From NCBI GenBank assembly GCA_964567475.1, contig CAZMMV010000035.1, forward strand, positions 1 to 16,308: 16,308 nucleotides of DNA, read 5' to 3'. The translations under genes were made by a program, and so were the position numbers. A model generated the notes under the pieces. That model searched no databases and was not told the DNA's origin. It worked only from the letters and a program-made list of their open reading frames with translations. This document shows positions 6,713 through 15,445 of the stretch, piece by piece. Position 1 is the first letter of the stretch; the number at the start of each line of letters is the position of its first letter. The DNA comes from CAZMMV01 sp964567475. GTDB lineage: Bacteria > Bacillota > Clostridia > Tissierellales > Tissierellaceae.

Positions 6713-8069
6713 AATTATTTCTAAGATTATATTCATTTATTTTATTAAATAGTTGTCTTTTACTAAGTTCTATAGCCTTTGCAGTTTTAGTAACATTGTT
6801 ATTGTTTCTTTTTAATGCTAAAGCAATATATTCTTTTTCAAAACTTTTTCTAGCATCATTAAAAGTTTCTAGTTCAATACCTTCTTTGAATCTTTTTATA
6901 TTTTCATCTGTGTTGATTTCATTAAATTTCAATATATTATTTTTTGATAAGACAAATAATCTCTCTATTATATTTCTAAGTTCTCTAATATTACCTGGAT
7001 AGTCATATCTTAATAAATCATTCAAGGTATCTCCATCTATGTCTCTTATATCCTTTTTAAATTCTCGTCTAAAATAATCTATAAAAAAGAATATCATATC
7101 TTCTAAATCTTCTCTTCTCTCTCGTAAAGGAGGAATTTCTATAGTTATTGTATTTATTCTATAAAATAGATCTTCTCTAAATCTATTATTTTTAATTTCT
7201 TTTAATAAATCTCTATTAGTAGCACTAATAAGCCTAATATCAACATCTATTTTCTTATTGGATCCTATCCTCTCAATTTTTCTTTCTTCTAAAACTCTTA
7301 AAAACTTAACTTGTGTTTCATTTGATATTTCTCCGATTTCATCTAATAAAACTGTACCTCCATTTGCCTCTTCAAATCTACCTATTCTTTTAGACTCTGC
7401 TCCAGTAAATGCACCTTTCTCATGTCCAAATAACTCTGATTCTAATAGATTAGATGAAAAATATTGACAATTAATGGGGACAAAAGGCTTATCAGACCTA
7501 TTTGAAGTTTCATGTATTTCCTTAGCTATTATCTCTTTCCCAACACCAGTTTCTCCAAGAATTAAAATATTAGCATCAGTATCTGAAACCTTATCTATAA
7601 TTTCTAAAATTTGTTTCATCTTTTGATTTTTACTTTGATTGAGGTAAATAGTATTATTATACTCTCTTGAATTAATATTCTTCATGTTTTGAAAAGTTAA
7701 CAATCTTTTAGCCTTATCTATTTCTAAAATCAACTCTTCTGGATTGTGACCCTTTATAAAATAACCAAATGCTCCTAATTTCATAGCATCTACAGCTGAT
7801 TCTACATCTCCATACCCAGTAACTATAATTACTTCTATGTTGTCCTCATACACTTCCTTAATCGTCTTTAATAAACTCATACCATTGATTTTAGGCATTA
7901 CAAGATCAGTAATCACCAATGGATAATACTCGCTTTCTAATATATTAATAGCCTCTTCAGCAGAAGATGCTTGACCTATAAAAAATCCCCTACTTTCTAA
8001 AATCATCCTATAAGTCTCTCTATGTTCTTTCTCATCATCTACTATCAATATTTTAAAAAATTTTTTCAT
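6711..8069 (-). CDS. Sigma-54-dependent response regulator (NtrC/AtoC type)
   Basis: Cytoplasmic DNA-binding activator of 452 residues. The receiver domain (about 5-120) has the acidic pair at 11-12, phospho-acceptor Asp55 in TDLVMP, Thr84 and Lys106. Lys106 is followed by Gly rather than the usual Pro. The AAA+ domain (about 147-375) has Walker A GETGVGKE (172-179), the sigma-54-contacting GAFTGA (219-224), Walker B LLDEIGE (241-247) and FREDLFYR (297-304). A Fis-type helix-turn-helix closes the protein (about 420-448). Every residue group needed to remodel sigma-54 holoenzyme is present. It lies 14 bases after the kinase gene with AAGGAGA 5 bases before its ATG. The likely target is the sigma-54 promoter at 3283-3300, the only one seen nearby (inference). 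Confidence 0.93.
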   Translation of the reverse strand: MKKFFKILIVDDEKEHRETYRMILESRGFFIGQASSAEEAINILESEYYPLVITDLVMPKINGMSLLKTIKEVYEDNIEVIIVTGYGDVESAVDAMKLGAFGYFIKGHNPEELILEIDKAKRLLTFQNMKNINSREYNNTIYLNQSKNQKMKQILEIIDKVSDTDANILILGETGVGKEIIAKEIHETSNRSDKPFVPINCQYFSSNLLESELFGHEKGAFTGAESKRIGRFEEANGGTVLLDEIGEISNETQVKFLRVLEERKIERIGSNKKIDVDIRLISATNRDLLKEIKNNRFREDLFYRINTITIEIPPLRERREDLEDMIFFFIDYFRREFKKDIRDIDGDTLNDLLRYDYPGNIRELRNIIERLFVLSKNNILKFNEINTDENIKRFKEGIELETFNDARKSFEKEYIALALKRNNNNVTKTAKAIELSKRQLFNKINEYNLRNN

Positions 8070-8083
8070 ATCTATCTCCTTAT

Positions 8084-10081
8084 CTATTCTACATACTCTA
8101 TTGGTAAAACTAATTTAAATCTAGTTCCAGTATTTATTTTACTACTTACATAAATACTTCCATTTAATTTTTTCACTTCATTATAAACTATGTATAGGCC
8201 TAATCCAGTCCCTTTTCCAAGCTCCTTTGTAGTATAAAAAGGATTGAAGACTTTGTTTATATCTTTTTCCATTATACCCTTTCCTGTATCTATAAACTCT
8301 ACTATAAGATTGCCAACTTCAGTAAAAACTCTCACTGTAATGACTCCTTCAGTTTCTATTGCATCTATAGAATTATTTATTAGATTTATAAAAACATGCT
8401 TTAAAGACTCTTGATTAATATCCTGATAATACTCTTTATCACAATCTATTATATAAGTAATGTTTTTTTTCTTCATAAAATTTTTCTGTATTTCTAATAT
8501 GTTATTTATAAAATCATATAAATTAACATTTTCAATCTCATTTCTTGATATTGATGAAAATCTAAGTAAATTTTCTATTATATAATTAGCTCTTATAACT
8601 GCAGAATCTATATATTTTATAGATTCATTAATAGCCTCATCTTTTTCAGCAATACTATTTATCATAAAACTATGATTTCTTATAATTCCCAGAGGATTTC
8701 TTATCTCATGGGCAATCCCAGCAGCCAATTCACCTATAGCCATCATCTTATTAGCATGTAATAGATTGGATGTATTTATTTTTTCATTTGTTATATTATA
8801 CAATAATACTAATACCTTTATCTCCTTGTTTGCTATATCTATTAAAGGATATAATCTAATTTCATAAATATAATTACCTAATTGTTTTTCTTCTAATATA
8901 TTTTCTTGCTCATTTAATACCCTATCTACTAAACTATCAATATTAGTTTGAGAAAATAAATTTAAAGCAATTTTATAATTCTTTTTAAAAATATCTTCTT
9001 TAGTTTGACATATAGAATCTAAAAGTGATCTATTTGCATCTACAATATTTTTATTATCATCAAGTACTATCATATATTCTAACATACTATCAAACACTAT
9101 CTGAAGATCATTTTTACTCTGTTCTAACTCCTTAGTTCTACTTTTTATTAAGCTCTGTAAAGATTTATTCCATAAAGTCATTAATAATATAATAACTAGA
9201 ACAATTGAACTAGAAAATATTACATATTTTTTTATTGTATCCATATCTATAGTTTTCACAATTGGGGTAGATATTCCAAACCATTTTTGTTGAATTTTTT
9301 CTAATAAATTTTTTCTATTAATAGAATCTATACATTTATTTAATATAGGTATCAATTCTGGCATGGATTTAGGGACGGCAAATGCAACCTGATTTTCATA
9401 AACAGGATCCTCTACTATTGTAACACTATTTGATAGCTTGTTTTTATCTATATTAAATGAAATTACAGGTTCATCACCCATAGTAGCAACTGCTTGTCCC
9501 TCTGATACTTTAAATAGTGCCTCTTCTAAATCCTTTACTAATATCTGCTTTATATTTGGATAATGCAATTCAAGATACTCACTGGCATAATCTCCTTTTT
9601 GCATAGCCATAGACATTCCATCCAAATCATCTAATGACCTTATGCCTTTTACATCTTTTCCAATTGCAAGAACTCCCCGCAAATTATATATGGGTTTAGA
9701 AAACTGATAAGATTTTCCTCTTTTCTCACTAATAAACATGTCACATAAATTAGTTTTTCCTTCCGATAAACTTATCAATGCATCTTCCCAAACCATTGGA
9801 TAAAGTTCTATATTTATTCCCATTTCAATTGATAATGTATTTATGTAATCTATTAAAACTCCCTTATATTGTCCATCAACTTCATCTAAAAATCTTAAAG
9901 GTGGTGCATTTTTATCAGCTGCATATATTAAATTTTCTTGAGACTCTAACCACTTAACTTCTTTTTCAGTTAAGATATCTTCTGAATTATTGTAAATTAA
10001 AAAATAGAATAAGCAAAATAATATAAATACTATAATCAATAATCCTAATACTACATTGAATCTAGGAGTTTTCTTTTTCAA
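8084..10081 (-). CDS. Sensor histidine kinase with extracytoplasmic amino-acid-binding-protein-like domain and PAS domain
   Basis: Membrane sensor of 665 residues. Domain order: membrane helix 11-30; extracytoplasmic domain about 36-270 resembling family-3 solute-binding proteins of amino-acid uptake systems (WLESQENLIYAADKNAPPL, GVLIDYINTL, W98, FSKPIYN, DEPVISF); membrane helix about 286-304; short coiled coil 307-328; PAS domain about 326-430; dimerisation domain with phospho-His458 in AHEIRNPLG; ATPase domain with N box NLINNSIDAI (566-575), DTGKGI (598-603), FYTTK and GKGTGLGL (622-629). The start is TTG at 10081, with AGGAGG (10090-10095) 8 bases before it. It is the partner of the downstream sigma-54 response regulator. 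The ligand is probably an amino acid or related small molecule, to judge by the domain and the ortAB neighbours; its identity is unproven. Only about 50 bases separate the preceding terminator from this gene, and no good -35/-10 pair was seen there. Confidence 0.9.
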   Translation of the reverse strand: MKKKTPRFNVVLGLLIIVFILFCLFYFLIYNNSEDILTEKEVKWLESQENLIYAADKNAPPLRFLDEVDGQYKGVLIDYINTLSIEMGINIELYPMVWEDALISLSEGKTNLCDMFISEKRGKSYQFSKPIYNLRGVLAIGKDVKGIRSLDDLDGMSMAMQKGDYASEYLELHYPNIKQILVKDLEEALFKVSEGQAVATMGDEPVISFNIDKNKLSNSVTIVEDPVYENQVAFAVPKSMPELIPILNKCIDSINRKNLLEKIQQKWFGISTPIVKTIDMDTIKKYVIFSSSIVLVIILLMTLWNKSLQSLIKSRTKELEQSKNDLQIVFDSMLEYMIVLDDNKNIVDANRSLLDSICQTKEDIFKKNYKIALNLFSQTNIDSLVDRVLNEQENILEEKQLGNYIYEIRLYPLIDIANKEIKVLVLLYNITNEKINTSNLLHANKMMAIGELAAGIAHEIRNPLGIIRNHSFMINSIAEKDEAINESIKYIDSAVIRANYIIENLLRFSSISRNEIENVNLYDFINNILEIQKNFMKKKNITYIIDCDKEYYQDINQESLKHVFINLINNSIDAIETEGVITVRVFTEVGNLIVEFIDTGKGIMEKDINKVFNPFYTTKELGKGTGLGLYIVYNEVKKLNGSIYVSSKINTGTRFKLVLPIEYVE

Positions 10082-10132
10082 ATTTGCTCCCTCCTGTAAA
10101 GTACATTATTTATTAAAGAACTATTTTTATAC

Positions 10133-10167
10133 AAAAAATAGCCTGTTAGAAGATCCAACAGACTATT
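10133..10167 (-). terminator. Rho-independent terminator after hppA
   Basis: On the minus strand, AATAGTCTGTT and AACAGGCTATT form an 11-base stem with one G-U pair around a 9-base loop, followed directly by a run of Ts. It lies about 45 bases past the hppA stop, separating the pyrophosphatase transcript from the kinase gene. Some read-through into the kinase is possible. Confidence 0.85.
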
Positions 10168-10210
10168 TTAATTTAACTATCTATTACAATAAGCTCATTA
10201 GCATATCTTA

Positions 10211-12211
10211 TTAAAAGAATATTCCATTTCCAAACATTCCTGCAAATACTAAGGAAACTATTGTCATAAGTTTTATTAATATATTCAATGATGGTCCTGA
10301 AGTATCCTTAAATGGATCTCCTACTGTATCTCCAGTAACAGCAGCTTTGTGTGCTTCACTACCTTTACCACCATGATTACCTTCTTCTATATACTTCTTA
10401 GCATTGTCCCATGCTCCACCAGCATTTGACATAAATATTGCCATTAAAACACCAGTAACTAATGCTCCTCCAAGTAATCCACCTAATGCTTCTGCACCTA
10501 GTACAAAACCTGTAACTACAGGAACTACAACTGCAAGTAATCCAGGTATAATCATTTCTCTAAGAGCTGATTTAGTACTTATATCTACACAAGTAGCATA
10601 GTCTGGAGTTGTTGTTCCTTCCATAATTCCTGGCATTGCTTTAAATTGTCTTCTTACTTCTTCTATCATTGCAAATGCAGCTTTACCTACTGCATCCATA
10701 GTTAATGCTGAGAATAAGAATGGTAGCATTCCACCTATAAACATACCTACAATAACTACAGGTTCTGTTATATTGATAGTAGAAAGTCCTACAGTTTGAG
10801 TATAAGAAGAGAATAGTGCAAGTGATGTAAGTGCTGCTGAACCTATTGCAAATCCCTTACCTACTGCTGCTGTAGTATTACCAACTGAGTCCAATTTATC
10901 TGTTATTTCTCTAACTTCTTCTGGTAAATCACACATTTCGGCAATTCCACCTGCATTATCTGCAATTGGACCATAAGCATCTACTGCTATTGTCATACCA
11001 GCAGTTGATAACATACCTACTGCTGCTAGTGCTATACCATATAATCCTTTAGTAGTGTCTTGTCCACCACCTGATAAGTAATATGCTACTAAAATACCTA
11101 TTGCTATTATAATTATAGGACCTGCTGTAGATACCATACCTACAGATAATCCACTAATTATATTAGTTGATGCTCCAGTTTCTGATTCTTTTGCTATTCT
11201 TTGTACAGGAGCATGTTCTGCTGATGTAAAATATTCTGTAATTTGACCTATTATCAATCCTACAATAAGACCTGATGCTACTGCTATAAATGGTTTATAT
11301 GAGGAAAGAATATAATTACTTAAGAAAATTCCTGCTATTATTGTAATTCCTGAACTAACTAGGGTTCCTTTGTTTAAAGATTTTTGTGGATCTCCATCTC
11401 CTCTAACAAAGAAAACACCAATTATTGAAGCTAAAACACCTACTGATGAAAGAGCTATTGCATAATATACCCCTTCTACACCATAAGCTAATATTCCTAA
11501 AGTAATTGCTGATATAATAGCTCCTACATAAGATTCAAATAAATCTGCTCCCATGCCAGCTACGTCTCCTACGTTATCTCCTACGTTATCTGCAATAACT
11601 GCTGGGTTTCTTGGGTCATCTTCTGGAATTCCCGCTTCTACTTTACCTACTAAGTCTGCTCCAACATCTGCTGCCTTAGTATATATTCCTCCACCAACTC
11701 TAGCAAATAAAGCTATAGATGATGCTCCAAGTCCAAAACCTATAATTATTTCTGGATCTTCAAATATACTATAAAGTACAGTTACCCCTATAAGTCCTAA
11801 TCCTACTACTGTCATACCCATTACTGCTCCACCTGAAAATGCAACATTTAGAGCTTTTGAAATTCCACCATCCATAGCCGCATTTGCTGTTCTAACATTT
11901 GCTCTAGTAGCAACTCTCATACCAAAATATCCTGCAAACATTGAGAATATTGCACCTATTAAAAAACAAATTGCAACTTTTGGTCCTAAATCTGGTACAA
12001 CTGCCAATATAATAAATAGTAAAGCTACAAAAATTGCTAAAGAAGTATATTGCCTCTTTAAAAAAGCCATTGACCCATCTTGAATATAAGTTGAAATTTC
12101 TATCATCCTATCATTACCAGGACTCATTTTTTCGATAATGTTTGCTTTATAAAAAGCAAACAATAATGCCACAACCCCAATGATAGGTGCGGCTATTAGT
12201 ATGTTTCCCAT
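10211..12211 (-). CDS. hppA: Membrane-bound ion-translocating pyrophosphatase (HppA), K+-dependent type
   Basis: Polytopic membrane enzyme of 666 residues that hydrolyses cytoplasmic pyrophosphate and pumps Na+ or H+ outward. The PPi/Mg-binding motifs are DVGADLVGKVE (182-192), DNVGDNVGD (208-216) and the C-terminal GDTVGDPFKDTSGP. In GNTTAAVGKG (444-453), Ala448 and Gly451 occupy the positions that are Lys and Thr in K+-independent enzymes, so this belongs to the K+-dependent subfamily. Glu226 in DLFESYVG is at the position found in Na+-pumping members, so sodium transport is likely but not certain, since some H+ pumps of this subfamily share it. The ATG is preceded by AAAGGAGGAGA. It follows secG by 20 bases, so the two share a transcript. 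Confidence 0.95.
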   Translation of the reverse strand: MGNILIAAPIIGVVALLFAFYKANIIEKMSPGNDRMIEISTYIQDGSMAFLKRQYTSLAIFVALLFIILAVVPDLGPKVAICFLIGAIFSMFAGYFGMRVATRANVRTANAAMDGGISKALNVAFSGGAVMGMTVVGLGLIGVTVLYSIFEDPEIIIGFGLGASSIALFARVGGGIYTKAADVGADLVGKVEAGIPEDDPRNPAVIADNVGDNVGDVAGMGADLFESYVGAIISAITLGILAYGVEGVYYAIALSSVGVLASIIGVFFVRGDGDPQKSLNKGTLVSSGITIIAGIFLSNYILSSYKPFIAVASGLIVGLIIGQITEYFTSAEHAPVQRIAKESETGASTNIISGLSVGMVSTAGPIIIIAIGILVAYYLSGGGQDTTKGLYGIALAAVGMLSTAGMTIAVDAYGPIADNAGGIAEMCDLPEEVREITDKLDSVGNTTAAVGKGFAIGSAALTSLALFSSYTQTVGLSTINITEPVVIVGMFIGGMLPFLFSALTMDAVGKAAFAMIEEVRRQFKAMPGIMEGTTTPDYATCVDISTKSALREMIIPGLLAVVVPVVTGFVLGAEALGGLLGGALVTGVLMAIFMSNAGGAWDNAKKYIEEGNHGGKGSEAHKAAVTGDTVGDPFKDTSGPSLNILIKLMTIVSLVFAGMFGNGIFF

Positions 12212-12231
12212 TTATCTTTCTCCTCCTTTAA

Positions 12232-12462
12232 TTAAATCGCTGCTAAAGCTAATGCAGATACCATAAAAACAACAGCTGAACCAACCGTTAATCTTTTTAG
12301 CAATTCTCCACGACTTTTACCTCTTGATTTACCCCATAATGAGCTAGGTGAATTTCCTCCACCCATAGATCCCATACCTTCAGAATTTCCTTCTTGCAAT
12401 ACTACAGCAATTATCAGAATTATACTTGAAACAAGAATCAATATTGAAAAAAACATTGACAT
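12232..12462 (-). CDS. secG: Preprotein translocase subunit SecG
   Basis: A 76-residue protein with two membrane helices (about 3-22 and 55-75) joined by a Gly/Ser-rich cytoplasmic loop. The sequence VVLQEGNSEGMGSMGGG after helix 1 is the SecG signature, and the size fits. It is an accessory subunit of the SecYEG channel that aids SecA-driven export. AGGAGG lies 8 bases before the ATG at 12462. Its location after eno is the usual one in Firmicutes, but here hppA follows instead of the more familiar rnr-smpB. A separate sigma-A promoter lies just upstream. Confidence 0.93.
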   Translation of the reverse strand: MSMFFSILILVSSIILIIAVVLQEGNSEGMGSMGGGNSPSSLWGKSRGKSRGELLKRLTVGSAVVFMVSALALAAI

Positions 12463-12515
12463 ATTTACACCTCCTGAAATATAAAATAAATATTATTTTC
12501 TTTATAAGCATACTC

Positions 12516-12544
12516 ATTTTAACACAGTAGGAGCATAAAATCAA
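12516..12544 (-). promoter_or_regulatory. Sigma-A promoter for secG-hppA
   Basis: The minus strand reads TTGATT (12539-12544), a 17-base spacer, then TAAAAT (12516-12521), close to TTGACA/TATAAT with ideal spacing. Transcription would start near 12509, about 47 bases before secG. The -35 and part of the spacer lie in one arm of the inverted repeat 12529-12580. Confidence 0.65.
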
Positions 12545-12580
12545 TACAATAGCTTCTTATACTATAGTTTTTATGCTCCT
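12529..12580. repeat. 12-bp perfect inverted repeat between eno and secG
   Basis: AGGAGCATAAAA (12529-12540) and TTTTATGCTCCT (12569-12580) are perfect complements around a 28-base spacer. As RNA from eno it would form a 12-bp hairpin, but no T-run follows it in that direction, so it is not a standard terminator. It could be a 3'-end processing or stabilising structure for the eno transcript, a weak attenuator, or an operator overlapping the secG promoter. Confidence 0.75.
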
Positions 12581-12588
12581 TTATATTC

Positions 12589-13881
12589 TTATTTTTTCAA
12601 ATTATAAAAAGTTTTATTTCCCCTATAAACTCCATTACCATTTAACATATCTTCAATTCTCATAAGCTGATTATATTTTGCAACTCTATCTGTTCTAGAA
12701 GGAGCTCCTGTTTTTATTTGTCCTGCATTTAATGCAACAACTAAATCTGCTATTGTAGTATCTTCTGTTTCTCCAGATCTATGAGAAATAACAGCAGTAT
12801 ATCCATTCATTTTTGCCATTTCAATAGTATTTAAAGTTTCAGTTAAAGTTCCTATTTGATTTAATTTAACCAAAATACTATTAGAAATTCCTAGTTCTAT
12901 ACCTTTTTCCAATCTTTCAGTATTTGTAACAAACAAATCATCTCCAACTAATTGGATCTTATCTCCCAATCTTTCTGTAAGAAGTTTCCAACCATCCCAG
13001 TCATCTTCATCTAATCCATCTTCTATAGATATAATAGGATATTTATTTACTATTTCTTCATAATAATCTATCATTTCATCCACATTTAAAGCTCTTCCTT
13101 CTCCCTTTAAATTATAAAGTTTTTTCTCTTTATCATACATTTCACTAGCTGCAACATCAAGTGCCAACTTTACTTCTTCTCCAGGCTTATATCCGGCTTT
13201 TTCAATTGCTTCTACTATAGTTTTAAGAGCTTCTTCATTGCTAGATAAATTAGGAGCAAATCCGCCTTCATCACCTACAGCAGTATTGAGTCCTTTTCCC
13301 TTAAGTACAGATCTTAAATTATGAAATATTTCTGTACCCATTCTAATTGCTTCCTTAAAACTCTCTGCTCCAACTGGCATTATCATAAACTCTTGAATGT
13401 CAACATTGTTATCAGCATGTTCTCCACCATTTAATATATTTAACATTGGAACAGGCAATACCTTAGCATTTATTCCTCCAATATATTCATAAAGAGGAAG
13501 TCCTATCTCATTAGCTGCTGCATTTGCCACAGCTAGTGATACCCCAAGTATAGCATTGGCACCTAACTTACCTTTATTTGGTGTTCCATCTAATTCTATC
13601 ATCAATTTATCAATATCTTCTTGAGCAAAAACATCCATACCAATTACTTCTTCTGCTATTATATCATTGACATTATCTACTGCTTTTAATACACCTTTTC
13701 CCATATATCTATTTTTATCTCCATCTCTAAGTTCTACAGCTTCAAAAGCTCCTGTAGATGCTCCTGATGGAACTAAAGCCCTGCCAAATCCGTTTTCTTC
13801 AGTCCATACCTCAACTTCTACTGTTGGATTACCTCTTGAATCAAGGACTTCTCTTGCATATACATCTGTTATTAAACTCAT
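12589..13881 (-). CDS. eno: Enolase
   Basis: Cytoplasmic glycolytic enzyme converting 2-phosphoglycerate to phosphoenolpyruvate; 430 residues, the normal length. The N-terminus is ITDVYAREVLDSRGNPTVE. Mg2+ ligands are Asp242, Glu287 (SIEDGL) and Asp314 (VGDDL). The general acid is Glu205 (GDEGGF) and the catalytic base Lys339 in the family signature ILVKLNQIGTLTET (336-349). His367 is in ISHRSGETED. I start it at ATG 13881 because AAAGGA (13890-13895) is 8 bases before that codon. An in-frame ATG at 13890 overlaps this ribosome site, so it is unlikely to be used. It is 25 bases after gpmI in the glycolytic operon. Confidence 0.97.
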   Translation of the reverse strand: MSLITDVYAREVLDSRGNPTVEVEVWTEENGFGRALVPSGASTGAFEAVELRDGDKNRYMGKGVLKAVDNVNDIIAEEVIGMDVFAQEDIDKLMIELDGTPNKGKLGANAILGVSLAVANAAANEIGLPLYEYIGGINAKVLPVPMLNILNGGEHADNNVDIQEFMIMPVGAESFKEAIRMGTEIFHNLRSVLKGKGLNTAVGDEGGFAPNLSSNEEALKTIVEAIEKAGYKPGEEVKLALDVAASEMYDKEKKLYNLKGEGRALNVDEMIDYYEEIVNKYPIISIEDGLDEDDWDGWKLLTERLGDKIQLVGDDLFVTNTERLEKGIELGISNSILVKLNQIGTLTETLNTIEMAKMNGYTAVISHRSGETEDTTIADLVVALNAGQIKTGAPSRTDRVAKYNQLMRIEDMLNGNGVYRGNKTFYNLKK

Positions 13882-13889
13882 ATTTATCA

Positions 13890-13895
13890 TCCTTT
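13890..13895 (-). promoter_or_regulatory. Ribosome binding site deciding the eno start
   Basis: AAAGGA on the minus strand, 8 bases before the ATG at 13881. The alternative ATG at 13888-13890 overlaps the site itself, so the shorter 430-residue enolase is preferred. Confidence 0.7.
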
Positions 13896-13906
13896 CACTA
13901 TTTGAA

Positions 13907-15433
13907 TTATTCGATTAAACTTTTTCCTGTCATTTCTTTTGGTTTTTCTAAATCCATTATATCTAGTAAAGTCGGTGCTAAATCTGATAGCCTACCTTGT
14001 CTTAACTTACCCTCTCCACCTACAAATATAAGAGGTACTTTATTGATAGTATGAGATGTTATCGAACTTCCATCTACTTCATCTATCAATCTTTCTGCAT
14101 TCCCATGGTCTGCCGTTACTAGAGCTTTACCGCCCTTTGCTAGTAGCTTGTCTACCACTTGACCCAAGCATCTATCAACAGTCTCCACCGCCTTTATAGT
14201 TGCAGGTATGGACCCTGTATGCCCAACCATATCTGTATTAGCAAAGTTTAATATAATCAAATCGTACTTATCCATATCTAGCCTTACAAGGATTTCATCT
14301 TTTAACTCTTCTGCACTCATTTCTGGCTTCAAATCATATGTTGCTACCTTTGGTGATGCTACTAACAGTCTGTCTTCATTTACATATGGTTCTTCTATTC
14401 CTCCATTAAAGAAAAAGGTAACATGAGCATATTTTTCTGTTTCTGCAGCCCTTAACTGATTTAATCCTAAATCACTTATATATTCTCCCAAGGTATTTAA
14501 TGGGGGATCATTTTTATAAGCTACCTCTACATTTTTTATAGTTTTATCATATTCTGTCATTGTAAGATAGTAGGTATGAACTTTTTTATTTCTATGAAAG
14601 CCTTCAAAATCTTCATCTACAAATGCTCTAGTTAGCTGTCTTGCTCTATCCGGTCTAAAATTAAAGAATAAAATAGAATCATCATCGTCTATCATTGCAA
14701 CAGGCTCATTATCTTCCATTACAACTGTAGGAAAAAAGAACTCGTCTGTAACTCCATCCTTATATGAATTTTCAATAGCTTCTACTGGCTTACTAGTTTC
14801 TTTGCCTTCACCTAGTACCATAGCATCATAAGCCATCTTAGTTCTATCCCATCTCTTATCCCTATCCATTGCATAATATCGACCAGAAATAGTTGCTAAC
14901 TTACCTACTCCGATCTTCTTCATATTTAAAATCAACTCTTCTATATCATTTTTGCCTGAATTAGGAGGAACATCTCTACCATCCAGCATTGCATGTACAT
15001 ATACATCAGTAAAATTTTTCATCTTCATTAATTCTAATAATGCAAATAAATGTGAACTATGACTATGAACCCCACCAGATGATACTAATCCTAATAAGTG
15101 TATGCTTTTATTTTTCTCTCTTGCTTTTTCTATCATTGTTAAAAATTCTTCTTTTTCAAAGAAATCCTTATCTTCTATTTCCTTTGATATCTTAGTTAAC
15201 TCTTGATATATAACCCTTCCAGATCCAATATTTAGATGTCCTACTTCAGAATTACCCATTTGTCCCTTTGGAAGTCCTACCGCCAATCCACTTGCTTCTA
15301 AGCTTGTATTTGGATATTCTTTCATAAATCTATCTATATTAGGAGTCTTAGCCAATTCAATAGCATTTCCCGGGTAATATTTCCCTATACCATAGCCATC
15401 AAGAATTATAAGCATTGTTGGTTTTCTTTTCAT
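13907..15433 (-). CDS. gpmI: 2,3-bisphosphoglycerate-independent phosphoglycerate mutase
   Basis: Mn2+-dependent cytoplasmic enzyme interconverting 3- and 2-phosphoglycerate; 508 residues, typical for the alkaline-phosphatase-superfamily mutase. Metal ligand Asp12 is in LIILDGYGIG. Ser62, which carries the phosphate intermediate, is in GQMGNSEVGHLNIGSG (57-72). GVHSHSSH (121-128) and DGRD (151-154) bind substrate. The C-terminal metal sites are NFANTDMVGHTG and TADHGNAE. The ATG at 15433 is preceded by TTGGAGG at 5 bases. An in-frame TTG at 15445 is part of that ribosome site and is not taken as the start. It lies 12 bases after tpiA and 25 before eno. Confidence 0.96.
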   Translation of the reverse strand: MKRKPTMLIILDGYGIGKYYPGNAIELAKTPNIDRFMKEYPNTSLEASGLAVGLPKGQMGNSEVGHLNIGSGRVIYQELTKISKEIEDKDFFEKEEFLTMIEKAREKNKSIHLLGLVSSGGVHSHSSHLFALLELMKMKNFTDVYVHAMLDGRDVPPNSGKNDIEELILNMKKIGVGKLATISGRYYAMDRDKRWDRTKMAYDAMVLGEGKETSKPVEAIENSYKDGVTDEFFFPTVVMEDNEPVAMIDDDDSILFFNFRPDRARQLTRAFVDEDFEGFHRNKKVHTYYLTMTEYDKTIKNVEVAYKNDPPLNTLGEYISDLGLNQLRAAETEKYAHVTFFFNGGIEEPYVNEDRLLVASPKVATYDLKPEMSAEELKDEILVRLDMDKYDLIILNFANTDMVGHTGSIPATIKAVETVDRCLGQVVDKLLAKGGKALVTADHGNAERLIDEVDGSSITSHTINKVPLIFVGGEGKLRQGRLSDLAPTLLDIMDLEKPKEMTGKSLIE

Positions 15434-15438
15434 ATTAT

Positions 15439-15445
15439 CCTCCAA
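15439..15445 (-). promoter_or_regulatory. Ribosome binding site deciding the gpmI start
   Basis: TTGGAGG on the minus strand, 5 bases before ATG 15433. It contains the in-frame TTG at 15445, ruling that codon out as a likely start. Confidence 0.7.

Noticed and set aside
10082..10132. Dedicated promoter for the sensor kinase gene (TTGTAT / AAATAA type match)
   Set aside because: The match is poor and the stretch is AT-rich; kept only as an open question.
12529..12580. eno-secG inverted repeat as a normal rho-independent terminator
   Set aside because: In the direction of eno transcription the second arm is followed by ACTGTG, not a T-run, and the loop is 28 bases long.
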